Below, one piece after another: positions 32,538 to 39,959 of a stretch of DNA of 64,000 nt. Made by a program: the position numbers and the translations under genes. The notes under the pieces are model-generated. The model was not told the DNA's origin, ran no database searches, and worked only from the letters and a program-made list of their open reading frames with translations. The stretch covers positions 1 through 64,000 of the forward strand of contig NZ_JANGCE010000015.1 of NCBI RefSeq assembly GCF_024462775.1, given 5' to 3'. The DNA comes from Butyricicoccus faecihominis. Its GTDB lineage: Bacteria > Bacillota > Clostridia > Oscillospirales > Butyricicoccaceae. Positions within the stretch are counted from its first letter, which is position 1; each line of letters starts with the position of its first letter.

Positions 32538-33005
32538 TTAGCTTCGCCTCGCTATGTTCCCATTCGCCAGTTTCTCTTCTTTCATATGCTGTCGTACCGC
32601 AAGCGTTTCGATTCTTTCAAGAGTGAAATGGTCAAGCAGTTCATTGTCCAAATCATCGAGCAGGTGTGAAGGTTCCGTATCCGGCGTATGATCTGAGCGC
32701 TTCACACAGTACCGGGCAAAGCAGTTAAGCGTGGCATAGCACGGTTGTGCACCCTCGATGCCTCCATTTTCGTCAAGTAGCTCATAATCACGTAGGTTAT
32801 AACCAAATTTCAATTTCCTGATCGTTTTCAGCGTTGTATTCTGCACCCCGCGCTCTATTTTGCCTAGAAGTTTTATCGATATGCCAGCGCTGGCTGCCGC
32901 CTCGTCTTGTGGATATACATTGGTGCGCGATAACGGCTTATCCGGTTCGGGCCGGTTTAATTCCCGCACCCGCAATGCATTTCTTGCAACGATGTCTTTT
33001 AACAT
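32538..33005 (-). CDS. XRE-like HTH protein
   Basis: A 155-residue protein. A possible HTH lies at about residues 38-68 (DEAAASAGISIKLLGKIERGVQNTTLKTIRKL), read as helix-turn-helix with the ERG turn typical of Cro/C1 proteins. The remainder has no recognisable domain. ATG 33005 follows AAAGGAGGTATCCC, a very strong site. It lies convergent with the ABC exporter and next to a decayed AT-rich island, so it may be a leftover phage or plasmid regulator. Confidence 0.65.
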   Translation of the reverse strand: MLKDIVARNALRVRELNRPEPDKPLSRTNVYPQDEAAASAGISIKLLGKIERGVQNTTLKTIRKLKFGYNLRDYELLDENGGIEGAQPCYATLNCFARYCVKRSDHTPDTEPSHLLDDLDNELLDHFTLERIETLAVRQHMKEEKLANGNIARRS

Positions 33006-33167
33006 GGGATACCTCCTTTTATTTATCAAAAGAAGCGTATCGCATTTTGTCATATTTTGAAAGGTACTCCGGTGCTTGACTATTTATGCATATAAAAGAA
33101 AGTCCAACTGCTCCGTAAAAAGAGCAGCCGGAACCTTGCGCAGTAACGGCAGAAGCGCGCTGGCTGA

Positions 33168-33215
33168 GGTATAGCAATAACCACCTTATTTTCATAAGGT
33201 GGTTATTGCTATACC
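33168..33215. repeat. 48-nt perfect hairpin (22-bp arms)
   Basis: GGTATAGCAATAACCACC and continuation to 33189 is repeated exactly in inverse at 33194-33215, leaving a 4-nt loop (TTTC). A 22-bp perfect stem is far longer than a normal terminator and has no T-run. It could be a fossil mobile-element end, a folded recombination site or a regulatory RNA stem. Confidence 0.75.
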
Positions 33216-33247
33216 ATGTTAATCCCCTGTATAGACCGGCCGATCTT

Positions 33248-33499
33248 TTAAAACTTATTGATATTGCCCGTTGCGTATTCTCCGGGAATGCCGGGATCAA
33301 TCACTTCAAATGCAATCGGAAAAATCCCAATAGACTTGGAGTCTTCATTCCAGTCAACTTTTGCATTTCAATATTCGCACGCCGCACGCACCGGGAGCAT
33401 CGCACGTCCGTCAATCAGTTGTGGCGCAACATCCAGAGTAACCGCTCCGTCTGTTACATCTGCGTCACAGTAATACATTATTGGGTTGTCTATTTGCAT
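33248..33499 (-). pseudogene. Copper amine oxidase N-terminal-type domain, interrupted
   Basis: The minus strand reads MQIDNPIMYYCDADVTDG, then AVTLDVAPQLIDGRAMLPVRAACEY, then a TGA stop (33368-33370), then NAKVDWNEDSKSIGIF. The V-APQLIDGR-M-PVRA and KVDW pattern is the hallmark of the Cu_amine_oxidN1 domain found in secreted clostridial proteins. The frame continues to a second stop at 33248. The internal stop and the missing signal peptide and partner domains make this a pseudogene. A separate 55-codon open stretch upstream (33504-33671) may be another piece of the same relic. Confidence 0.6.
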
Positions 33500-33676
33500 C
33501 TGTTCAGATCGGATTGATCACGTACGCCACGCGTAAAGCGGACATATAGCTGTTACCGTAAAAATCCTGCACATATTGGCACGCTTGCTCAATGCGGGGT
33601 GCACGACGTATAAAGACCTTGCGCAGCGCTCCGTCTTTGTCGTTGGAGACAGCAACCAGATTTGTATTTCAACATA

Positions 33677-33718
33677 GAAAAAGACTTGAAAACCCACGAA
33701 AATTGAATTTTCAAGTCT
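33677..33718 (-). terminator. Terminator after the AT-rich hypothetical gene
   Basis: AGACTTGAAAA and TTTTCAAGTCT pair around a 15-nt loop, and the minus strand continues TTTTTC. It lies about 100 bp past the stop of the 33820-34464 gene. Confidence 0.6.
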
Positions 33719-33819
33719 CATTTATATGGTCGGAGTGTAATTATAGGATTTGTAGAAACCCAGTTATATCAATGGTTTGTAGGCAATTGGCAAACTGTAT
33801 TTAAATATAGATTACAAAA

Positions 33820-34464
33820 TCATCCACCTAAAATATCCCCAGGCATTCTGTCTTCCCACCGACTTTCAAAAACTGGATGAGTTATAATTTGTGTTCGCAT
33901 CCTTAATAGTTGCTCCAACAATATTCGAAAATCAATAGTTTTGGGGACTAACTGCCCCTTACGACGGATATAGGTGTAATAGCAATTATTACTTCGGTCA
34001 AAAGTTCTAAGATGATTATCATTTAAAATTGTTGCTCGTATATCTGGCGGAGTATTATGGTCCAAGATGTTATAATCGCCAACGTTCCACCTAAACTCAT
34101 CGAACCGTTCATCAAAGTGTTCATTTGTATTCCTGACAGCCTTATCAAACACCAACGGAAATTGACTTATATTGATATCGAATGCTTCTCTCAACAATAA
34201 GGGACGATTTATACTATTATTATGATATCGCATCCACATACCATTTCCGTAAAATATGTTATACAAATTGCCGCAAGCCGTCAAAATACTTTGGATATGA
34301 AAGAAAAAATAAGTATGTTCGTCTTGAAAAAGCGCATAATCTATGTGATTCGGTTCCAATATACATGAAAGGGATATTTTTGCAAAATCAATATTTTTTA
34401 CTGCAAGATGGGCAAAGAGAAATTCAATACTGTCCTCACCTGCTTCAAAATATCTGTTAAACAT
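33820..34464 (-). CDS. Hypothetical protein in AT-rich island
   Basis: A 214-residue protein of unknown function, beginning MFNRYFEAGEDSIEFLFAHLAVKNIDFAK and rich in aromatic residues and asparagine. It has no signal peptide, membrane helix or P-loop. The composition is clearly more AT-rich than its neighbours, a sign of recent transfer. ATG 34464 follows GGGGGTG. It sits between a pseudogene relic and tRNA-Pro and is flanked by long perfect hairpins. The HFDERFDEFRWNVGDYNILDHN segment is the most distinctive piece for a homology search. I cannot name a family. Confidence 0.6.
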   Translation of the reverse strand: MFNRYFEAGEDSIEFLFAHLAVKNIDFAKISLSCILEPNHIDYALFQDEHTYFFFHIQSILTACGNLYNIFYGNGMWMRYHNNSINRPLLLREAFDINISQFPLVFDKAVRNTNEHFDERFDEFRWNVGDYNILDHNTPPDIRATILNDNHLRTFDRSNNCYYTYIRRKGQLVPKTIDFRILLEQLLRMRTQIITHPVFESRWEDRMPGDILGG

Positions 34465-34523
34465 TTTACACCCCCGTTTTGACAATTATAACAGATAAAT
34501 CGGAAGACATCTATTGGAATATA

Positions 34524-34559
34524 GAAGGCCATCGAATTCGACTGAATTCGATGGCCTTC
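34524..34559. repeat. Perfect hairpin beside tRNA-Pro (16-bp arms)
   Basis: GAAGGCCATCGAATTC (34524-34539) is exactly mirrored at 34544-34559 with a 4-nt loop. It lies 6 bp past the 3' end of the minus-strand tRNA and may act as its terminator, although the following TATATT is a weak T-tract. Confidence 0.7.
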
Positions 34560-34565
34560 CCATTT

Positions 34566-34641
34566 TGGTCCGAGTGACAGGACTTGAACCTGCGGCCTCT
34601 TGACCCCCAGTCAAGCACGCTACCAACTGCGCTACACCCGG
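34566..34641 (-). tRNA. tRNA-Pro (GGG)
   Basis: A 76-nt tRNA with encoded CCA. Acceptor CCGGGTG pairs with CACTCGG, the D-arm is GCGCAGTTGGTAGCGTGC, the anticodon arm CTTGA-CTGGGGG-TCAAG gives anticodon GGG, and the T-arm contains GGTTCAAGTCC. It decodes CCC (and CCU by wobble). Its neighbourhood looks like an integration hotspot. Confidence 0.95.
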
Positions 34642-34722
34642 ATAATACAAGGAATAACTCAAAACCTTGCCTAATTAGAATACCAAATTTAAGTGCTCCT
34701 GTCAAGCATTTTTTCAAGTGTT

Positions 34723-34763
34723 CCGGAATGACTTAGCCATGATTCTCGGCTAAGTCATTCCGG
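34723..34763. repeat. Perfect hairpin downstream of tyrS (16-bp arms)
   Basis: CCGGAATGACTTAGCC (34723-34738) pairs perfectly with 34748-34763 around a 9-nt loop. It lies 24 bp beyond the tyrS stop on the minus strand. There is no T-run, so it is either a mRNA-end stabiliser or unrelated to termination. Confidence 0.65.
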
Positions 34764-34786
34764 GCTGCGTTTTCAAAATATCTTGA

Positions 34787-36007
34787 TCACAGGGTCGCCT
34801 TGTGGAAGGTCTTTTTGCCCTTTTTAATGATACATTCGTTTTCAAAAACCGATCTGTTCAGCATCTGCTTGGGGTCGGCTATCTTAGCGCCCGCAACGGA
34901 TACGCCGCCGCCCTGCACCAGCTTACGCGCTTCCCCGTTTGAAGCGGCGAGACCGCATTTGACCAGCAGGGTCAGCACGCCGATCTCTTCGTTTATGAAA
35001 TCGGCATCCGTGAGCTTTGTGGTAGGCATATTTTCGCTGGAGCCCCCGCTGACAAAGATGCTCTTTGCCGCGTCCTGCGCCTTATTCGCCTCTTCCTTGC
35101 CATGCACGAGCGCAGTGAGCTCATAGGCAAGAATCTCCTTGGCGCGGTTAAGTTGTGCGCCCTCCCAGCCGTCCATCTCGTTAATCTGCTCAAGCGGCAG
35201 GAAGGTCAGCATACGGATACACTTGAGCACATCCGCGTCGTCGACATTGCGCCAGTACTGATAAAAATCGTAGGGCGAGGTCTTGTTCGGATCGAGCCAA
35301 ACCGCGCCCGCGGCGGTCTTGCCCATCTTCTTGCCTTCCGAATTGAGCAGCAGCGTGATCGTCATTGCGTGCGCGTCCTTGCCGAGCTTACGACGGATCA
35401 GCTCTGTGCCGAACAGCATATTGCTCCACTGATCGTTGCCGCCGAACTGCATGTTGCAGCCGTAGTGCTGGAACAGGTAGTAAAAATCGTAGGACTGCAT
35501 GATCATGTAGTTGAACTCTAAAAAGCTAAGGCCCTTTTCCATGCGCTGTTTATAGCACTCGGCACGCAACATGTTATTGACTGAAAAGCATGAGCCGACA
35601 TCGCGCAGCAGCTCGATATAATTCAGGTTCATCAGCCAGTCGGCGTTATTGACCATCTGCGCCTTGCCCTCGCCAAACTCGATAAAGCGCTCCATTTGCT
35701 TTTTGAAGCAATCGCAATTATGTTGGATGGTTTCAACCGTCATCATCGAACGCATATCGGTACGGCCGGAGGGATCGCCCACCATGCCGGTACCGCCGCC
35801 AATCAATGCGATCGGCTTATTGCCGGCCATCTGCAAGCGCTTCATCAGGCACAGGGCCATAAAATGACCAACATGCAGACTATCCGCCGTCGGGTCAAAG
35901 CCGATATAAAAGGTGGCCTTGCCATTGTCGATCATTGTTTTAATTTCTTGCTCGTTTGTGACCTGTGCGATCAATCCGCGGTCAACGAGTTCCTGATAGA
36001 TACCCAT
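34787..36007 (-). CDS. tyrS: Tyrosyl-tRNA synthetase
   Basis: A 406-residue class I synthetase. The HIGH-like motif is HVGHFMALCLMKRLQ (about residues 42-56), the tyrosine pocket includes GGNDQWSNMLFGTELIRR, and the KMSKS-like loop reads KKMGKTAAGAVWLD. A C-terminal S4 RNA-binding domain (LLVKCGLAASNGEARKLVQGGGVSV) follows. ATG 36007 is preferred (AAGGAG 12 bp upstream), though GTG 36013 is nearer to that site. No T-box lies upstream; the gap to recN is only 55 bp, so it may share that operon's transcript. Confidence 0.97.
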   Translation of the reverse strand: MGIYQELVDRGLIAQVTNEQEIKTMIDNGKATFYIGFDPTADSLHVGHFMALCLMKRLQMAGNKPIALIGGGTGMVGDPSGRTDMRSMMTVETIQHNCDCFKKQMERFIEFGEGKAQMVNNADWLMNLNYIELLRDVGSCFSVNNMLRAECYKQRMEKGLSFLEFNYMIMQSYDFYYLFQHYGCNMQFGGNDQWSNMLFGTELIRRKLGKDAHAMTITLLLNSEGKKMGKTAAGAVWLDPNKTSPYDFYQYWRNVDDADVLKCIRMLTFLPLEQINEMDGWEGAQLNRAKEILAYELTALVHGKEEANKAQDAAKSIFVSGGSSENMPTTKLTDADFINEEIGVLTLLVKCGLAASNGEARKLVQGGGVSVAGAKIADPKQMLNRSVFENECIIKKGKKTFHKATL

Positions 36008-36062
36008 CGTCACTTGTTCTCCTTGTTTTTAAATCTATTTTAAATACTTTTTAACCATAGAT

Positions 36063-37802
36063 TCACGGCGCCCGTTCCTTGCGGCGTTCATCAATAAAGC
36101 CGGTCTCTCGATCCGTCTTATAGCGCTGCGCCTCATGGAGCAGCTCGGCGGCATTGCCGCGCGAGGCGTCGGTGATCGTTTCCCCTGAAAGAAGGCGTGC
36201 GATCTCATCGATCCGCCGCGCTTCATCCATCTGGCTGACATCCGTATAACTGCGCTCGCCCCGCACCGACTTGGAAATGCGCAAATGATGGTCGCCCATC
36301 GCCGCGATCTGCGGCAAATGCGTCACGCACAGGGTCTGCTTTTGTCCAGCGATCGCGGACAGCTTACGCGCAATCTGCTGTGCGGCGTGACCGCTGACGC
36401 CGGTGTCGATCTCATCAAAGATCAGCATGCCGACCTCCTCGCCTGCCGTCAGCACATTTTTCAGCGCCAGCATGATCCGCGAAAGCTCACCGCCGGACGC
36501 GACCTTGGATAACGGTTTTTCCGGCTCGCCGGGATTTACCGATATCTCGAACGCGACCGTATCAAAGCCGTGCTGCGTCAGCTTGGTACCGGTACGTACC
36601 GCGATGCGAACCCGCACTTTTTCCATGTCCAGCTCGCCGAGTTCCCGCACGATCGCCTGCTCGAGCCGTCCCGCGGCTTCTACGCGGGCCTCGGTCAGAC
36701 GGGCAGCGATTTTCTTGGCGTCCGCCAATTCCACACGATACTGCTCGCGCAGAGCGTCACGCCGGGTATCTGCGTTTTGCAGCCCATCGAGTTCTTCCGT
36801 TATCTTGGCGTGATAAGCGAGGATCTCCTCAATCGTACCGCCGTATTTCTGCTTCAGGCGATAGATCTCGTCCAGCCGCTGCTCCGTTTGGTCACGCTCC
36901 GCGGCGGAAAATTCTAGGTTGCCACAACCACCGGCCACGCTGTCCCGCAGATCGGCGGCGAGATATCGAAGCTCCTGCGCACGCTCGGCGATGCCTTCAT
37001 ACGCATCGGATATTTCTCCGATCGCCCCCAGCGCTTCGGCAGCGCGGTCGAGCAGAGAACACGCGCCGGCCGCATCGTCTGCATCCTCATCCCCCGCCAG
37101 CGCAAGGCGAGCCTCTTCAAGCGCCGCGGCTATCTTGCCCGCATGGTCAAAAAAGGCCTTTTGCTGCGCAAGCGTTTCATCCTCACCCGGCTTAAGCGCA
37201 GCTTGCTCAATCTCTTCCTTATGAAAAGAGAGCATGTCAACCCGTTGCAGACGTTCCTGCTCGCCGGTTTCCAGCGCGGTAATCTGCCGGCGCAGCTGCA
37301 GAAGCGATTGATAGCGCGGCTGATATTCCGCCAGCAGCGCTTCATTTTGCGCAAAGCCGTCTAAGTAATCAATGTGATACTGCTCGTCCAACAGCTTTTG
37401 TCCATCGTTCTGGCCGTGAATATCAATCAGATAAGGCGCAAGCGTCTTTAGTACCGCGGCCGTAACAGGCTTCATATTCACACGGCAGGCGCTCTTGCCG
37501 TCCGCGTTGATCTGCCGCTGGATATACAGGGTATCCGGCTCCTCGCCGGTCAGGTCGAGCTCCGCCAAAAGGCGGTTAAGGCCGGGTGAAAGCGCGGAAA
37601 ATACCGCGCTGACAAAGCCCTTCTGCGCGCCCGAGCGGATTAGCTCGCGGCTGACACGACGGCCGAGGATCGCGCCCACGGAATCGATCACGATCGATTT
37701 ACCCGCGCCGGTCTCGCCGCTCATCACGGTCAGGCCGGGTTCGAGTTCGATATCCGCCTGCTCGATCACGGCAATATTCTCAATATGCAGCAGCTCGAGC
37801 AT
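36063..37802 (-). CDS. recN: DNA repair protein RecN
   Basis: A 579-residue SMC-like ATPase used in double-strand break repair. Walker A GETGAGKSI (about 30-38), long coiled coils in the middle (LRRQITALETGEQERLQRVDMLSFHKEEIEQ...), the ABC signature KVASGGELSRIMLALK and Walker B MLIFDEIDTGVSG are all present. It is the last gene of the OLE-oapA-dxs-tlyA-nadK-argR-recN run. The length is normal. Confidence 0.97.
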   Translation of the reverse strand: MLELLHIENIAVIEQADIELEPGLTVMSGETGAGKSIVIDSVGAILGRRVSRELIRSGAQKGFVSAVFSALSPGLNRLLAELDLTGEEPDTLYIQRQINADGKSACRVNMKPVTAAVLKTLAPYLIDIHGQNDGQKLLDEQYHIDYLDGFAQNEALLAEYQPRYQSLLQLRRQITALETGEQERLQRVDMLSFHKEEIEQAALKPGEDETLAQQKAFFDHAGKIAAALEEARLALAGDEDADDAAGACSLLDRAAEALGAIGEISDAYEGIAERAQELRYLAADLRDSVAGGCGNLEFSAAERDQTEQRLDEIYRLKQKYGGTIEEILAYHAKITEELDGLQNADTRRDALREQYRVELADAKKIAARLTEARVEAAGRLEQAIVRELGELDMEKVRVRIAVRTGTKLTQHGFDTVAFEISVNPGEPEKPLSKVASGGELSRIMLALKNVLTAGEEVGMLIFDEIDTGVSGHAAQQIARKLSAIAGQKQTLCVTHLPQIAAMGDHHLRISKSVRGERSYTDVSQMDEARRIDEIARLLSGETITDASRGNAAELLHEAQRYKTDRETGFIDERRKERAP

Positions 37803-37832
37803 GACAGCACCTCCCTTTCCAGCCGCTTATTT

Positions 37833-38288
37833 TCATTGTAGGATTTCCTGCGCTTCGCGGCAAAAGCGTTCCGCGCTTTCGTTATCCCGCATTACGGCGA
37901 ACACCGTATCGTCCCCGCCGAGCGTGCCGATGACCTCGGTCGCGCGCATCGCGTCGATCGCCATTGCCGCCGCCTGCCCCAGACCGGGCAGCGTTTTGAT
38001 GACGACCATGTTCTGCGCAGCCTGAATGCTGGTCACACACTCGCGGAAAATATTACGCAGGCGTACGGTAAAGCTCTCCGCTGTGCCGGATGTAGCCGCG
38101 GCGTATTTATATTTTCCGGTTTCAGAGGAAAGCGTTTTGATCAGCCGCAGCTCACGGATATCGCGCGAGATCGTCGCCTGCGTCGTATTGTAGCCCATGG
38201 TGCGCAGGTGGTCGGTCAGTTCCTCCTGCGTTTCTATCTCAAACCGATCGATCAGATCAAGTATCTTGGCTTGACGCTGAAATTTCAT
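37833..38288 (-). CDS. argR: Arginine repressor
   Basis: A 151-residue ArgR/AhrC. The N-terminal winged helix (ETQEELTDHLRTMGYNTTQATISRDIRELRLIKT) carries the SR recognition residues, and the C-terminal domain with GTLGGDDTVFAVMRD binds arginine and forms the hexamer. It controls arginine synthesis and catabolism genes. It lies 19 bp after nadK and 30 bp before recN, a long-conserved Firmicutes arrangement. Confidence 0.96.
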   Translation of the reverse strand: MKFQRQAKILDLIDRFEIETQEELTDHLRTMGYNTTQATISRDIRELRLIKTLSSETGKYKYAAATSGTAESFTVRLRNIFRECVTSIQAAQNMVVIKTLPGLGQAAAMAIDAMRATEVIGTLGGDDTVFAVMRDNESAERFCREAQEILQ

Positions 38289-38306
38289 GCCGCATCCCTC
38301 CTCGCC

Positions 38307-39158
38307 CTATAATTTTTGCTGTAATATCTTGTAAAAGCTATTGCCCTTCAGACGGATCAGCTTCGTCCGCAGCGAAGAACGCGTGATCTCCACTTGATCC
38401 TCCGGACGAATGGCAAAGCCCTGTCCGCCGTCCGCGGAAACGAATACCTCGCTGCCGCCTTCGCACTGCGCGTTGATCGTGATGCGGCGTTCCGGTCCGA
38501 ACACAAACGCTTTTGCTTGCAGCGCATGCGCGCAGATCGGCGTGACCGCAAGGTTTTCCGCGCTTGGTTCAATGATCGGCCCGCCGGCGGAAAGGCCGTA
38601 AGCCGTCGTACCCGTCGGCGTGGAAACGATCACGCCATCGCCGTTAAAGGCTGTGACATCCTCATCATCCGCCGCAATGCGCACACACACCACACGAAAA
38701 GCGGTACCCTTGGCAATGACGATATCATTGAGCGAATCGTTTTCATAGACCACGCGATCCCCCCGCCGAATCGCCACGTGCAGCATCATCCGGCTATCCA
38801 GCGTATATTCGCCGGTAAACAGCCGCTCCATGAGAGAAAGCTCGTCACGCTCCAGTTCGGTCATGAAACCGATATGGCCCAAATTGATGCCGAGCAGCGG
38901 TACGCCGTGCTGCGCCGCTGCTCGCGCGATGCGCAGCATGGTGCCGTCTCCGCCAAGAACCACCGCCGCATCCGACACACGCATGGCATCGACGGATTCC
39001 AGAAAATCCGCGCACTCGATTGTGCTCTCCAGCCCGCGCAGCCGTAGAGGCAGCAGCAAACGCGCCCCTTGCCCGCTCAGCAGCGAACAGACCTTGGGCA
39101 GGATACCGCGCACGCCTTCTTTGCGCATATTAGGGTAAACAAAAATGGTTTTGATCAT
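38307..39158 (-). CDS. nadK: NAD kinase
   Basis: A 283-residue NAD kinase producing NADP. The GGDGTMLRIA motif (about 66-75) is the nucleotide-binding loop, and FNGDGVIVSTPTGTTAYGLSAGGPI is the conserved substrate-binding block. It lies 3 bp after tlyA. The length is normal. Confidence 0.96.
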   Translation of the reverse strand: MIKTIFVYPNMRKEGVRGILPKVCSLLSGQGARLLLPLRLRGLESTIECADFLESVDAMRVSDAAVVLGGDGTMLRIARAAAQHGVPLLGINLGHIGFMTELERDELSLMERLFTGEYTLDSRMMLHVAIRRGDRVVYENDSLNDIVIAKGTAFRVVCVRIAADDEDVTAFNGDGVIVSTPTGTTAYGLSAGGPIIEPSAENLAVTPICAHALQAKAFVFGPERRITINAQCEGGSEVFVSADGGQGFAIRPEDQVEITRSSLRTKLIRLKGNSFYKILQQKL

Positions 39159-39161
39159 TCT

Positions 39162-39959
39162 TTATCCATCCAATTCCTCGTGCGCCTGACGCACAATCTC
39201 GGAAAGGTCGGGAACGCTGTCCGTCCCCTGCTTTTGCAGATAACCCAAAAACTCAATGTTCCCTTCCGGCCCTTTGATGGGCGAAAAGGTGACGTTTCGT
39301 ACGGCAAATCCGGCAGCGCGCGCATTTTCCACAAAGCCCTCGAGCACTTCTAAATGGATCTCCGGCTCGCGCACAACGCCCTTTTTCCCCACCTTGCCGC
39401 GGCCCGCTTCAAATTGAGGCTTGATCAGGCAGGCGACGCGGCCCTGCTCCGACAGAAGCTCCGCCACGACGGGCAGAACGATACGAAGCGAAATAAACGA
39501 AACATCGATCACACACAGCGAAGGCGTGTCCGGTAATTGCTCGGGCGTCACATAGCGGATGTTGGTGCGCTCCATGCATACAACGCGCGGGTGCTGCCGC
39601 AGACTCCAAGCCAGCTGGCCGTAGCCCACGTCGATCGAATAGACCTTTTCCGCGCCGCGCCGCAGCAGGCAATCGGTAAAACCGCCGGTAGACGCGCCCA
39701 CGTCCATCACGGTCAGGCCCTTGGGGTCGATCTGGAAATAGTCAAGCGCCTTTTCAATTTTGTGGCCGCCGCGCGAGACAAAGGTCTTGCCCATATCGCG
39801 CACTTCTATGTTGGCATCTTCCGGTATGGTCATGCCGGCCTTGTCCGCCTTTTGGCCATCCACATAAACCAGACCGGCCATGATTGTCGTTTTCGCGCGC
39901 TCACGCGACGGGACAAGACCGCGCTCAAACAGCGCGATGTCCAAACGCAGTTTACTCAT
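39162..39959 (-). CDS. tlyA: TlyA-family rRNA 2'-O-methyltransferase
   Basis: A 265-residue protein with an N-terminal S4 domain (RLDIALFERGLVPSRERAKTTIMAGLVYVDGQ) and an FtsJ-like methyltransferase (TVMDVGASTGGFTDCLLRRGA is the SAM site). TlyA methylates cytidines of 23S and sometimes 16S rRNA, affecting capreomycin sensitivity. In Firmicutes operons it may also serve as a cell-structure factor, but the catalytic Lys-Asp-Lys set appears intact. The start overlaps the dxs stop by 4 bp. Confidence 0.94.
   Translation of the reverse strand: MSKLRLDIALFERGLVPSRERAKTTIMAGLVYVDGQKADKAGMTIPEDANIEVRDMGKTFVSRGGHKIEKALDYFQIDPKGLTVMDVGASTGGFTDCLLRRGAEKVYSIDVGYGQLAWSLRQHPRVVCMERTNIRYVTPEQLPDTPSLCVIDVSFISLRIVLPVVAELLSEQGRVACLIKPQFEAGRGKVGKKGVVREPEIHLEVLEGFVENARAAGFAVRNVTFSPIKGPEGNIEFLGYLQKQGTDSVPDLSEIVRQAHEELDG

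Noticed and set aside
32526..32548. Hairpin GGCGAAGC/GCTTCGCC at the end of the XRE gene as a terminator.
   Set aside because: It has no T-run and overlaps the coding end; too weak to list as a terminator.
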